From NCBI RefSeq assembly GCF_900196725.1, contig NZ_FZMP01000090.1, positions 1 through 49,303 on the forward strand: a stretch of DNA of 49,303 nt, written 5' to 3'. The notes beneath the pieces were generated by a model. That model did no database searches, had not been told where the DNA came from, and saw only the letters and a list, made by a program, of their open reading frames with translations. Shown here piece by piece: positions 1 to 7,510 of this stretch. This stretch comes from Candidatus Methanoperedens nitratireducens. GTDB taxonomy: Archaea > Halobacteriota > Methanosarcinia > Methanosarcinales > Methanoperedenaceae. Each line of letters begins with the position of its first letter. Position 1 is the stretch's first letter. A program made the translations under genes and the position numbers.

Positions 1-10
1 GGTAAGTTAT

Positions 11-148
11 TTACGCACAGATCCTAAATGGAACTATGCGCCCACCTCGCTTGAAGGGGTATCTTTCAATTTTTCTAAGCAATCGTCTGTAAATTTCTGG
101 TAATGGTATAACTTTATTACCGTGTGTATACGTACTACCTTTGTTCAT
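11..148 (-). CDS. small basic protein, 45 aa, unknown
   Basis: A 45-codon ORF whose ATG overlaps the stop of the preceding gene in an ATGA arrangement, which is the main argument that it is translated. A GGGGG stretch lies about 10 bases upstream of the ATG. The product is basic and rich in Arg and Lys (RRLLRKIERYPFKRGGR) and may bind nucleic acid, but I recognise no family. It is the last gene visible in the minus-strand run behind the Toprim gene. Only the coupling and gene density support it. Confidence 0.4.
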   Translation of the reverse strand: MNKGSTYTHGNKVIPLPEIYRRLLRKIERYPFKRGGRIVPFRICA

Positions 149-273
149 ATTTCAATCGCCCCCAATCGTTTGAATATGTTCATGGTTAGCCACCCAAGGC
201 AAAACCAATCGACCATTCGCTGGCGGACTGATTCCCCGCCAGCCCATTCTTCACGTTTTTCATTTTTATTCAC
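145..273 (-). CDS. small protein, 42 aa, unknown
   Basis: A GTG-started ORF of 42 codons beginning five bases after the stop of the upstream RHH gene and ending in an ATGA overlap with the next small ORF. The start begins MNKNEKREEW, with charged residues followed by a Trp/Phe/Cys-rich middle (DWFCLGWL) that could be a short amphipathic or membrane-associated helix. No family is recognised. The start codon has no clear Shine-Dalgarno site and would depend on translational coupling. Confidence 0.4.
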   Translation of the reverse strand: MNKNEKREEWAGGESVRQRMVDWFCLGWLTMNIFKRLGAIEI

Positions 274-278
274 GCCAA

Positions 279-404
279 TTATTTTATATTGTACCTCTGT
301 TTCAAAATATTTTCAAGGAACGTTGAACGTTTTATTAATCCACGCTCCTTATCGACACTTTCAAGAACTTTCGGTTCAATAGTGATGTTTATACGCTGTT
401 TCAT
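279..404 (-). CDS. ribbon-helix-helix (CopG/Arc-like) protein, 41 aa
   Basis: The 41-residue product has the full pattern of a ribbon-helix-helix DNA-binding protein: an alternating N-terminal strand (RINITIEP), helix 1 (KVLESVDKERG), a turn (LIKRST) and helix 2 (FLENILKQR). RHH proteins bind operators as dimers through the paired strands and usually regulate their own operon, plasmid copy number or a toxin partner. It lies 45 bases behind the Toprim gene on the same strand and is followed by two tiny overlapping genes. Family assignment rests on the pattern alone. Its target is unknown; the inverted repeat at 4228-4249 is one candidate. Confidence 0.7.
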   Translation of the reverse strand: MKQRINITIEPKVLESVDKERGLIKRSTFLENILKQRYNIK

Positions 405-449
405 ATGCACATTAATACTATTCGTGATGTTATAAAGCTGAAAAAACCG

Positions 450-2072
450 TTAGCAAGCATCACCATTCTCGATAGTAGCTACATTTTTATATCGTTTCAG
501 TTGGTCAAAATACGATAAACTGCTGTCGTACAACCACTCATCGCCCTCTATAGGCGACACATCGCTTTCCGGCTTTACAAACTCTTCATCTATATCGGAA
601 AGGTCGATATCCGGTAATGCGTTAAGTATATCCTGATATTTTTCATCAATCTCCGCCTCAGTGCTTTCTATAGCATCCGCCTTTTTTTCTTCTATTTCAT
701 TTATTCTCGTGTTATACGGTGCTTCAAGCTTTTTGCATTCCGCTTCCATCTCATCTTCTATCGCTTGGATTTTGGCAAGGTATGGTGCTTTAAGTTCCTC
801 GCGCTTCCTATCCAATTCATCATACAGTTCATCAATGCTGTTTTGATATGGTGCTTCAATGTCCTCGTGCTTATCTATCAGACTATTAAGATATTTGATT
901 TCTTCAAACAACGATTTGTCTGTCAATGCAGTTATCGCGCGATTGTATATTTCGCTATTAACTTCGTCTATTTTTTCGTATGCTGCACTGACTATATTTT
1001 CGTCGAAATACGGTTTAAGTGCATTTTCCACGATTTTTTTAAACTCCCCTGGACATATACCTTCTAAAGCATCCAATTCAACTGCACCTTTACCATGTTT
1101 CTTTTCAAACTTTTTTTTGCTTTTATCTCCATCTTTTATGGGTCTCCTCGGTAGTTTGTATTCTTTAACTTGCCAGGGGAGTAAAGCGATAGGCTTTAGT
1201 TTTATGTCTTTATCCACACCCTTAGACCTGACTAAAAATTCTATTTTCCGTGCGAAGGCAGTGGGCATATGTTCTCCCTTCCCGTCGAAATCGCTGATAT
1301 AGAAAATTAGGACAGGCTTATTTACATGTTCAATCCTCTCCATCAGCAATGTCACTGCTTTCAGTGACCCCTCGCCTTTGAATGCTTGATAATTCGTCAA
1401 GTATTTCGCACAGATGGGGTCGAGGATTCTGTCGTGGTCGGTTTTTTCAATGAATAATTCGGTGTGATATGGCTGCAAATCATCAGGGAATACCCCCATA
1501 TCTGCGGTGATTATTTCTTTATATTTGTCTGCTTCCGACCGAACCCATCTGTCGATATCGATTTTACAATATATGCCATCAGCGTACTTTATATTCGGTA
1601 ACTCTATCTCTTTATCATCGGTATCGGTATCAATATTGTATTTTAAGCGACCATACCTTCTATGGATTTGTGGCGGCGGGTTTTTAGCATCAACGATTGC
1701 ATCATAGTCGATTAGACCCATATATCGTGCGAATTTTGATGCGTCAGTCGTGCGTTTTGTCCATTTATTTTCATTCAAATACGGTTCACCATCCCAGTCC
1801 ATTAGGTTTTTTGCGTATGCGTAGTAATGTTCGCCCCGCGGGTTCACTTCATCGTCGCCGGTTTCTTCTGCCCTTTGTTTGAAGACCTCAGCAAACCATA
1901 CCGCATGTTTTTCTTGCCACCGTTGTGGTATGTAAAATGGGTCGTTATCTGGATGCAAAGCCAACAGGTGTTTCCTGATGTCTTTGTCCTTCATCCCGTG
2001 TTTATCTGCGTACATTAGTACGGAGGCACGACCGCGTATTACTTCATCTGTTTCGTCGTCTTGTTCAGTCAT
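450..2072 (-). CDS. Toprim-domain protein (Topo VI A/Spo11-like) with C-terminal coiled coil
   Basis: 540 residues. Residues about 200-300 show a Toprim arrangement: a conserved Glu in FIEKTD (E209), then a hydrophobic strand leading to SDFDGKGE (D261 and D263), as in topoisomerase VI A subunits and related metal-dependent nicking or strand-passage proteins. A following VELDALEG segment (about 331-338) is common after Toprim cores of this type. The N-terminal 120 residues are charged and may be winged-helix-like. Residues about 390-500 form a long acidic coiled coil in which the tripeptide APY recurs three times, roughly 20-25 residues apart. The catalytic Tyr of a true topoisomerase was not located, so strand cleavage is uncertain. 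The gene sits 10 bases after an RHH gene and heads a string of small genes, a layout typical of plasmid or proviral operons. Confidence 0.55.
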   Translation of the reverse strand: MTEQDDETDEVIRGRASVLMYADKHGMKDKDIRKHLLALHPDNDPFYIPQRWQEKHAVWFAEVFKQRAEETGDDEVNPRGEHYYAYAKNLMDWDGEPYLNENKWTKRTTDASKFARYMGLIDYDAIVDAKNPPPQIHRRYGRLKYNIDTDTDDKEIELPNIKYADGIYCKIDIDRWVRSEADKYKEIITADMGVFPDDLQPYHTELFIEKTDHDRILDPICAKYLTNYQAFKGEGSLKAVTLLMERIEHVNKPVLIFYISDFDGKGEHMPTAFARKIEFLVRSKGVDKDIKLKPIALLPWQVKEYKLPRRPIKDGDKSKKKFEKKHGKGAVELDALEGICPGEFKKIVENALKPYFDENIVSAAYEKIDEVNSEIYNRAITALTDKSLFEEIKYLNSLIDKHEDIEAPYQNSIDELYDELDRKREELKAPYLAKIQAIEDEMEAECKKLEAPYNTRINEIEEKKADAIESTEAEIDEKYQDILNALPDIDLSDIDEEFVKPESDVSPIEGDEWLYDSSLSYFDQLKRYKNVATIENGDAC

Positions 2073-2082
2073 AGTAATAGGG

Positions 2083-2229
2083 TCAATAGGTGAGTTTCAA
2101 AGGAATCCCGAAATGTTCTCTAAGCAAATCGCACACGTACGTTGATCTCGGAATACGTCCTCTTTTTGTATCCAAGATTTTCAATAATTCACGGTTTATA
2201 CTAAATCCAATGGGTATTGTCTGTTGCAT
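2083..2229 (-). CDS. ribbon-helix-helix protein, 48 aa
   Basis: The ORF could extend upstream to 2307, but the RHH fold begins at the internal ATG at 2229. From there the protein reads strand (TIPIGFSI), helix (NRELLKILDTKRG), turn (RIPRST) and helix (YVCDLLREHFG). This resembles the RHH product at 279-404 (RGLIKRSTF against RGRIPRSTY). The stop is 10 bases before the Toprim ATG, so the two are probably one transcript and this is the likely autoregulator. No strong Shine-Dalgarno site is seen for the chosen start. Confidence 0.6.
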   Translation of the reverse strand: MQQTIPIGFSINRELLKILDTKRGRIPRSTYVCDLLREHFGIPLKLTY

Positions 2230-2530
2230 GGTATCATTAACCTGTACCAGCCCACCGCGCAACTTCAATACCGCAAGATAAGCCCTTTGAAAAAAGTCAA
2301 ATGTCAAATGGACTATCGGTGGTCGCCGTTACTACCGCTTAATATTGTTTTCAATAATCATATAGTTGTGCTTAGCCTGCTATCGAAAATTACGTACAAG
2401 TTAAAAAAAGATAGCTACCAAGCCTGACCTGCGCGACTAACTCATCCCTTAATTGTGGGGCGCGTTCTCAGTCTTATCGGGGGAACTGTCTAAACCATCC
2501 CGTACGGGCGGGTTTGTACTGTTAGGAAGT

Positions 2531-2899
2531 TCACCAGAATTTCCACCATTTTATGTTTTGATATTCTTTTACTGTTTGTTCATATTCATTATAAACTACT
2601 TGTTTAAGTTCTAAGAAATTTTGTATAACAACTTTGGTTTCTACACGCCTCATAACCTCATCATTCAGAAATTGATATGTAATAAAGTCTAATAGAAGGG
2701 TGGATAATTTTTGGTTTGCAAGATTTAACTTTTCAATTGCTATTTTCTTAATATCTTCAAGGTCTTCGTCCTCTTTTTCTAATATCATATCCCATGAAAC
2801 GTCAAAGTCTCTATTGTATTCCATTAGGTTGTCAAAATATTTCATTTTGATAAATAATGGAAGTAGTAACTCATCTATTTGCGTTTTTAAGAATTCCAA
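2531..2899 (-). CDS. helical protein of unknown function, 122 aa
   Basis: Starts at a TTG that overlaps the end of the membrane peptide gene (2887-2997) by 13 bases. The product is almost wholly helical and acidic, with no membrane segment of its own. It ends in an aromatic tail, KWWKFW, that recurs in a short peptide overlapping the integrase gene end. I recognise no family. The tight overlap suggests that membrane peptide and helical protein are co-translated and may form a membrane-anchored complex. If TTG is not used, the next in-frame ATG would remove about 18 residues. Confidence 0.5.
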   Translation of the reverse strand: MEFLKTQIDELLLPLFIKMKYFDNLMEYNRDFDVSWDMILEKEDEDLEDIKKIAIEKLNLANQKLSTLLLDFITYQFLNDEVMRRVETKVVIQNFLELKQVVYNEYEQTVKEYQNIKWWKFW

Positions 2900-2997
2900 C
2901 TTTTTTTCTTTATAAAATTGATACTCAAAAAAAGAATGTTTGTCGCTAAAGCTGCTATTATTCCTATAATTGCCGGAATAACATAATCAGTTATCAT
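2887..2997 (-). CDS. single-span membrane peptide, 36 aa
   Basis: A 36-codon ORF with GGAAGTGA about 9 bases upstream of its ATG. It encodes one hydrophobic helix (VIPAIIGIIAALATNILFL) followed by a lysine-rich end (KKKSW), i.e. a membrane anchor with a positive cytoplasmic tail. It begins 36 bases after the integrase stop and its stop overlaps the start of the next gene. No family is recognised. Size and topology resemble small membrane proteins of archaeal viruses and plasmids. Confidence 0.5.
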   Translation of the reverse strand: MITDYVIPAIIGIIAALATNILFLSINFIKKKSWNS

Positions 2998-3032
2998 TTT
3001 GTAACTTCACTTCCATAACTTCCACCACGGCT

Positions 3033-4211
3033 TCATATTTTGACATTCTTTTCGAGTTCTTCAGTTGTCACGACAGCGAACTTTTTGCCGTGCTTCTTTT
3101 GAAGGTCGTCCGGTAATTCCCGTAATTTTGCCTCGAACGTAAACTTGCCATCGGCGGTTTGCCGCAGCCCAAGGGCTTCCTGCATTGCCGCGAACATATT
3201 TTCCAATTCAGCTAACCGTTTGGCATCCTTATTATCTAAAGATAGCATTTCTATGTTCTTTTCAAATGTTAAGAAAGGCAGATATTTTATGTACAGGGTT
3301 TTTAACACATCAGGGTCAGAATCGAAGTATGCCACGTCTGAAGCTGACTTATAGTGACCTAACAGATAATCCACTTTGGGCTTTGGGCATCCAGCGTTTT
3401 CTAAAGTCGATGAAAAAAACTTTCGTAGTGAATGGGAACGCGTTTTGATCATGTACCGTCCGTTAGTATAACCTAACTCCTTGCCCAGGTTATTGAATAT
3501 CTGTGTAAAATATTCTTTATTTAACTGGCTGCCAGTCATATATGATACGAACAGGTAATCGTTCGTGGTAGGTTTTAATTTCTCAATCCTGCTTCTTTCA
3601 TCCAGGTAATTATCAATCGCAATACGGGCTTCAGGGCTGATAAATGTACAAAAGTCGGTATGTGTCTTTTGTCGCCGTAACTGTACTATTCCGATACCTG
3701 TCGAGTCGTATTCAATGCTATTTACCTTCAAGTTTATGATTTCAGTCCTTGCTAACCCGCTTGTTGCCATTGTAAGGAAGATTGCTTTATCGCGCAAGTT
3801 TTTAGCGTTTATGATAAGCTTCTTAACATCCTCTTTTTTCAAGAAACATTGGTTTTCCTTATACGGTTTTGCTCTTTTCAACTTCCCGACACTATAAGAT
3901 AATTCTACATCAAAAGCACGATAGAAACTCATGATAGCGGATAACGCCGTATTGACTGTGTTTGAACTCTGGTTCATATCCTTCAACAACTGTCTAAATG
4001 CAAGAATGTAATCTGTGGATTTTCTTTCTGCGGGTAATATCCCCTGTTTCAATTCAGCGTATGATTCATCGATGAGTTCAGTTGGTGTTTTCCCTACAAG
4101 GTCGCAAAACTTCTGCATATAATAGAAATATACATGTTTTGTACCATCGGATAATTCAAGTAAAGCAGCCGCCTTTTGTAGTTTAGGGTCTGATTCTATA
4201 TCGACGTTCAT
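3033..4211 (-). CDS. tyrosine recombinase / integrase
   Basis: A 392-residue site-specific tyrosine recombinase. The C-terminal catalytic domain shows the expected residues: R155 in GLARTEI, K182 in the beta-hairpin (RRQKTH), H260 and R263 in SHSLRK, H286 in LLGH, and nucleophile Y295 in DVAYFD. Residues 15-110 form the SAM-like core-binding domain, and a helical extension of about 90 residues follows the Tyr. GGTGAACC precedes the ATG. It is at the right end of a minus-strand module with RHH and Toprim genes, so it is probably the integrase of that element. No tRNA or att duplication is visible in this window, and the other end probably lies to the left of base 1. Confidence 0.9.
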   Translation of the reverse strand: MNVDIESDPKLQKAAALLELSDGTKHVYFYYMQKFCDLVGKTPTELIDESYAELKQGILPAERKSTDYILAFRQLLKDMNQSSNTVNTALSAIMSFYRAFDVELSYSVGKLKRAKPYKENQCFLKKEDVKKLIINAKNLRDKAIFLTMATSGLARTEIINLKVNSIEYDSTGIGIVQLRRQKTHTDFCTFISPEARIAIDNYLDERSRIEKLKPTTNDYLFVSYMTGSQLNKEYFTQIFNNLGKELGYTNGRYMIKTRSHSLRKFFSSTLENAGCPKPKVDYLLGHYKSASDVAYFDSDPDVLKTLYIKYLPFLTFEKNIEMLSLDNKDAKRLAELENMFAAMQEALGLRQTADGKFTFEAKLRELPDDLQKKHGKKFAVVTTEELEKNVKI

Positions 4212-4227
4212 GGTTCACCCGTATTTT

Positions 4228-4249
4228 CATCAGCGCGTACACGCTGATG
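4228..4249. repeat. perfect 8-bp inverted repeat before integrase gene
   Basis: CATCAGCG and CGCTGATG separated by CGTACA, 17 bases upstream of the integrase ATG. The size and position fit an operator for an RHH protein of the same element, or an integrase arm/core site. It could also form a hairpin in the integrase 5' leader. Confidence 0.55.
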
Positions 4250-4502
4250 CTTAGACCGTCAATATGCTTTCAGAGGTATTAAATATTACGTAAAAAAGTA
4301 AGTATTACTGTAGACCAAAATCACTTTTGATTATATCTTAAAACAGGCAGCCAGGATATTGTTAATATCACGCCTTAAAACTCATAAACTTCTGTAATTT
4401 GTGTATTCTCTATATAGTAAACATATATGCTTTTGATAGATAGCCTTAAGTGAGTAAAAAACGTAGTTAGCATGAGTTTATACTCGTACAGGGGGTAAAA
4501 TT

Positions 4503-4934
4503 ATGAAAGCAAAAACAAAGGGAGTTATAGCCATATATGTACTGCTAATACTCACAATACTATCAATAGCAGTAGCAGTGGTATATGCAGCAAGCACAAC
4601 TGATGACAACCAAAATCAATCCAGCGACCCGAACATGACGTACTATTGGAACGAGGATCGCGATGGTGCACTTATAGTCTCGTTCAGCTATGGTCAGCAA
4701 TACATAATCCCTTACGGCGTAGCTATTGAAGAGTACAATGAAATACGTAACGAACGTCACAACAGCAACCTTAAATATCAGGCAGAATGCCAGCCTGTAG
4801 GTTATGATAGCGATGGTAAAGCAGTGTACTCTGAAATATGTGTAAATAAGCTCGATGCGATCGCCAGAAAATACGAGCTTGGACTTCAAAAATTAAGCAG
4901 GGAATACAATATACCCAGGGAATATCTCTATTGA
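4503..4934 (+). CDS. membrane-anchored or secreted protein of unknown function
   Basis: 143 residues with a basic N-terminus (MKAKTKG) and one hydrophobic segment (about residues 8-30) ending VYAAS, which would serve as signal peptide or anchor. The remaining 110 residues are polar and face outside, with two Cys (in AECQPVG and SEICVNK) that could form a disulfide, and a helical C-terminus. A strong Shine-Dalgarno site (GGGGGT) lies 6 bases before the ATG, as for the secreted protein at 8020. It is the first gene to the right of the integrase module and is divergent from it. I recognise no family and cannot say if it belongs to the element or the host. Confidence 0.65.
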   Translation: MKAKTKGVIAIYVLLILTILSIAVAVVYAASTTDDNQNQSSDPNMTYYWNEDRDGALIVSFSYGQQYIIPYGVAIEEYNEIRNERHNSNLKYQAECQPVGYDSDGKAVYSEICVNKLDAIARKYELGLQKLSREYNIPREYLY

Positions 4935-5175
4935 GATCGTGATATCGGACAGATAAGATAGTAGATAGATAAGATAGGAAGTAAATAACGCATTGAGAAA
5001 AACGGGTTTTCTTTTTATTGATATGTTTTGTCTTCTTTTCATTTACTTTTCGATTATCCAATGCTGGTTTTGTACTGGCATTTACCCGGTTCCCAGCACA
5101 TTTAAGCTTTATGATGTTAATAAATAGTTAAATGGGCTATAATGTCTTATTGTTGCCAGATAAGGGGTGTAAATC

Positions 5176-6282
5176 ATGATGCTATATGAACATGCTGCCA
5201 AGGAGATATTTTCACGATACAGTATCCCGGTCCCGGAAGGGAGGCTTATCACAAGGGCGGATGATGCGGGCGCAGCAGCAAGGAAACTGGGAAGCGTTGT
5301 CGTTAAAGCTCAGGTCACAGCCGGCGGGAGGGGAAAAGCCGGCGGTATCCTTACAGCCGAAACTCCGGATGAAGCAGTAAAGGATGCACAGCGTATCCTT
5401 GGTATGTCGATAAAAGGAATGCCTGTTAAAAAAGTACTTATCGAGGAATACAAGAAACCGGATAAAGAGATGTACCTGGGGATAACCATCGACAGGAAGG
5501 CGCGCCGCCCGATAATAATGGCAAGCACGGAAGGCGGCGTGGATATCGAAGAGACAGCCAGGAGCAACCCTGAAAAGATCTTCAGGGTGCATATTAACCC
5601 GCTGACAGGGCTCCATGAGTACCAGGCAAGGAGGGTCGCATATTTCCTGGGCAGGGAGAGTTCGGCTCAAATTGTCGATGTCGTAAAGAAACTCTACCGT
5701 GTTTTTACGAATAACGACTGCACGCTTGCCGAGATAAACCCGCTGGCTCAAACAGGAGGGGCAATCATTGCTCTTGATGCAAAAATGATCCTGGATGATA
5801 ATGCCCTGTTCAGGCAGCAGTTCGAAGAGGAGGAAGAAGATACTCTCACCGGGCTTGCAAAAAAACACGGGATGAGCTATGTCGCTCTTGAAGGTGATAT
5901 CGGATGCATAGTAAACGGAGCAGGGCTTGCGATGGCAACACTTGATATGATAAAACAATACGGCAGCGAGCCAGCCAATTTCATGGACGTGAGGGCGGGG
6001 GCAAGTGAAGAGCAGGTAAAAACCGCGTTGCGGATAGTATCGTCCAATAAAAATGTAAAGACAATACTCATCAATATCTTTGGCGGTCTTACAAAATGCG
6101 ATGAAGTGGCGCGAGCAATAATCGATGTAAGCCCGGAAATAAAAGTGCCTTTTGTTGTGAGGCTTGCCGGGACTAACGAAGATGAGGGGCGGGCAATGCT
6201 TGAGAGGCTGGGTATAACCTTTGCATCATCCACTGAGGAAGCAGCAAGGAAGGTGATAGAACTTGGGCATACTTATAGATAA
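5176..6282 (+). CDS. sucC: succinate-CoA ligase (ADP-forming) subunit beta
   Basis: 368 residues. Together with sucD it interconverts succinyl-CoA and succinate with NDP/NTP in the cytoplasm (partial TCA cycle or anabolic succinyl-CoA supply). The N-terminal ATP-grasp domain is clear: MLYEHAAKEIF, the KAQVTAGGRGKAGG nucleotide loop, and the metal/ATP-binding segment AEINPLAQT. The C-terminal CoA-ligase domain has NIFGGLTKCDEVA. Length is close to the usual 370-390. The start chosen aligns with the common MKLYE start, with GGGGTG upstream; the second Met is possible. It overlaps sucD by 20 bases, so the two are translationally coupled. Confidence 0.97.
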   Translation: MMLYEHAAKEIFSRYSIPVPEGRLITRADDAGAAARKLGSVVVKAQVTAGGRGKAGGILTAETPDEAVKDAQRILGMSIKGMPVKKVLIEEYKKPDKEMYLGITIDRKARRPIIMASTEGGVDIEETARSNPEKIFRVHINPLTGLHEYQARRVAYFLGRESSAQIVDVVKKLYRVFTNNDCTLAEINPLAQTGGAIIALDAKMILDDNALFRQQFEEEEEDTLTGLAKKHGMSYVALEGDIGCIVNGAGLAMATLDMIKQYGSEPANFMDVRAGASEEQVKTALRIVSSNKNVKTILINIFGGLTKCDEVARAIIDVSPEIKVPFVVRLAGTNEDEGRAMLERLGITFASSTEEAARKVIELGHTYR

Positions 6283-7126
6283 AAATACGCGCGTCCTTGT
6301 ACAGGGAATCACTGGGCGTGAGGGGTCATTCCAGGTAAAACAGATGCAGGAATTCGGGACGAACGTCGTGGGAGGCGTGACACCGGGCAAAGGAGGAAGC
6401 GAAGTATACGGAGTTGCGGTCTTTGATTCCGTAGCCGAAGCGGTTGATGAGGTAAAACCCAATGCATCGGTTATTTTTGTCCCCCCGAAGTTCGCAGCGG
6501 ATTCTATCTTTGAAGCCATCGACGGTGAAATAGGATTGATAGTGTGCATTACCGAAGGCGTCCCTCTGCATGATATGATGCGCGTGTGCGCCTATCTTGA
6601 GAACTCATCCTCAAGGCTTATCGGTCCGAACTGCCCCGGCATGACAACGCCCGGTGAATCGAAAATCGGCATAATGCCAAACCCGATCCACCGGGAAGGT
6701 AACGTTGGACTGGTATCGAGGAGCGGTACGCTTACATATGAGATAATAGACCTTTTATCAAAGAGCGGGATCGGGCAATCAACATCCGTTGGCATAGGCG
6801 GCGACCCGTTGATAGGTACGTCGTTTGAGGAAATACTGCAGCTGTTTGAAAAAGACCCGATGACCCGCGCGGTCGTGCTTGTAGGGGAGATAGGAGGGAC
6901 AGCCGAACAGGATTCGATAAAATACATAAAGCAGATGGACAAGCCTGTTATCGCTTACGTGGTCGGTGTTTCAGCGCCCCCGGGAAAGACAATGGGTCAT
7001 GCGGGAGCTATCGTATCGATGGGAGGAGGTACAGCGCTTGAGAAAATCCATGCATTTGAGAAGGCGGGCATCACGGTAGGAAGAAGTCCTGAGGATATAG
7101 TTCAGAAAGTCAAATCTATATTATAA
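6263..7126 (+). CDS. sucD: succinate-CoA ligase subunit alpha
   Basis: 287 residues, full family length (about 290). It starts at a TTG inside the end of sucC with GGTG upstream, giving GILIDKNTRVLVQGITG, the standard CoA-binding Rossmann start. IGPNCPG and the active-site phosphohistidine loop GHAGAIVSMGGG near residue 243 are present. The alpha subunit carries the phospho-His intermediate and binds CoA, and needs the beta subunit for nucleotide. The TTG start is supported by the family alignment and overlap. An AT-rich stretch just after the stop is the likely transcription end. Confidence 0.96.
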   Translation: MGILIDKNTRVLVQGITGREGSFQVKQMQEFGTNVVGGVTPGKGGSEVYGVAVFDSVAEAVDEVKPNASVIFVPPKFAADSIFEAIDGEIGLIVCITEGVPLHDMMRVCAYLENSSSRLIGPNCPGMTTPGESKIGIMPNPIHREGNVGLVSRSGTLTYEIIDLLSKSGIGQSTSVGIGGDPLIGTSFEEILQLFEKDPMTRAVVLVGEIGGTAEQDSIKYIKQMDKPVIAYVVGVSAPPGKTMGHAGAIVSMGGGTALEKIHAFEKAGITVGRSPEDIVQKVKSIL

Positions 7127-7153
7127 ATTAAATATATTTATTAATATGTCTTA

Positions 7154-7170
7154 CCGAAAGTTATATATAT
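7154..7170 (+). promoter_or_regulatory. archaeal promoter (BRE + TATA) for leader RNA
   Basis: CCGAAAG followed by TTATATATAT is a good BRE/TATA pair. The expected start is about 25 bases downstream, near 7190, which would put a GGAGG ribosome site and the ATG of the leader peptide right at the 5' end of the RNA. Confidence 0.55.
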
Positions 7171-7203
7171 GCTAAGCCGCTGTATTATGTATTGGAGGCT
7201 GAC

Positions 7204-7293
7204 ATGATAATCATCATTACTATGAAAAATAGTTGTGATAATATACATGAGTCCGAGCCCGCTACCTCCTACGGGTTGCTCTTCTGTTGCTAA
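7204..7293 (+). CDS. 29-aa leader-type peptide, Ile-rich start
   Basis: ATG preceded by GGAGG at 5 bases, itself downstream of a good promoter. The peptide begins MIIIIT (codons ATA, ATC, ATC, ATT, ACT) and ends YGLLFCC. The second half of the coding sequence lies inside a stable RNA fold (7251-7320). A run of one amino acid family at the start followed by mutually exclusive RNA pairings is the arrangement of attenuator leader peptides. However, no biosynthetic gene follows on this strand: the next gene is convergent and argG is 1.16 kb away. Its role is therefore unknown. Confidence 0.5.
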   Translation: MIIIITMKNSCDNIHESEPATSYGLLFCC

Positions 7294-7320
7294 ATAGGGG
7301 GTGAAAATCCCCCCTCGGAC
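7251..7320 (+). ncRNA. structured RNA with tRNA-like outline / attenuator-like fold
   Basis: A closing 7-bp helix (GTCCGAG 7251-7257 with CTCGGAC 7314-7320) encloses a CCCG/CGGG hairpin (7258-7275) and a GGGGG/CCCCC hairpin with a 7-base loop (7297-7313). The outer helix plus 5+7+5 arm has tRNA acceptor/T-arm geometry, but there is no anticodon stem, so it is not a tRNA. The hairpin loop ACCTCCTA (7264-7271) can pair with TAGGGGGT (7295-7302), giving either a pseudoknot or an alternative fold. The region overlaps the end of the leader ORF. Confidence 0.5.
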
Positions 7321-7404
7321 AATTCCTCCTTTGAATCGCCATCTGCAATAAAAACAAAAAAGATAGAGGAAGTCACCCCCCTCTATACCTGAAGCTGTCT
7401 TTAA

Positions 7405-7510
7405 TTAGTCAGCTGCTTCGATTTCTGATCCACCGAACAGCTCATTGTCTTCAACGACTGCCGAATCGTTTTCAACGATCTGGGAGTCCTCGATTTCAAC
7501 AAGTTCCAGT
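7405..7510 (-). other. coding-like tail in another frame behind the acidic secreted protein
   Basis: Directly after the stop of the secreted protein gene, one frame away, an open stretch reads LELVEIEDSQIVENDS and continues with acidic residues to a stop at 7405-7407. Its composition matches the acidic C-terminus of the preceding protein. Removing one T at GATTAAAC would fuse the two. Either the gene is longer than its present stop or this is the remnant of an ancestral end. Confidence 0.35.

Noticed and set aside
5212-5958. 248-codon minus-strand ORF opposite sucC
   Set aside because: Shadow of the strongly conserved sucC frame; Cys/Phe-rich antisense composition.
7251-7321. A true tRNA gene
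   Set aside because: The acceptor and T-arm geometry fits, but there is no anticodon stem and the T-loop is TGAAAAT; the region also encodes the end of a small ORF.
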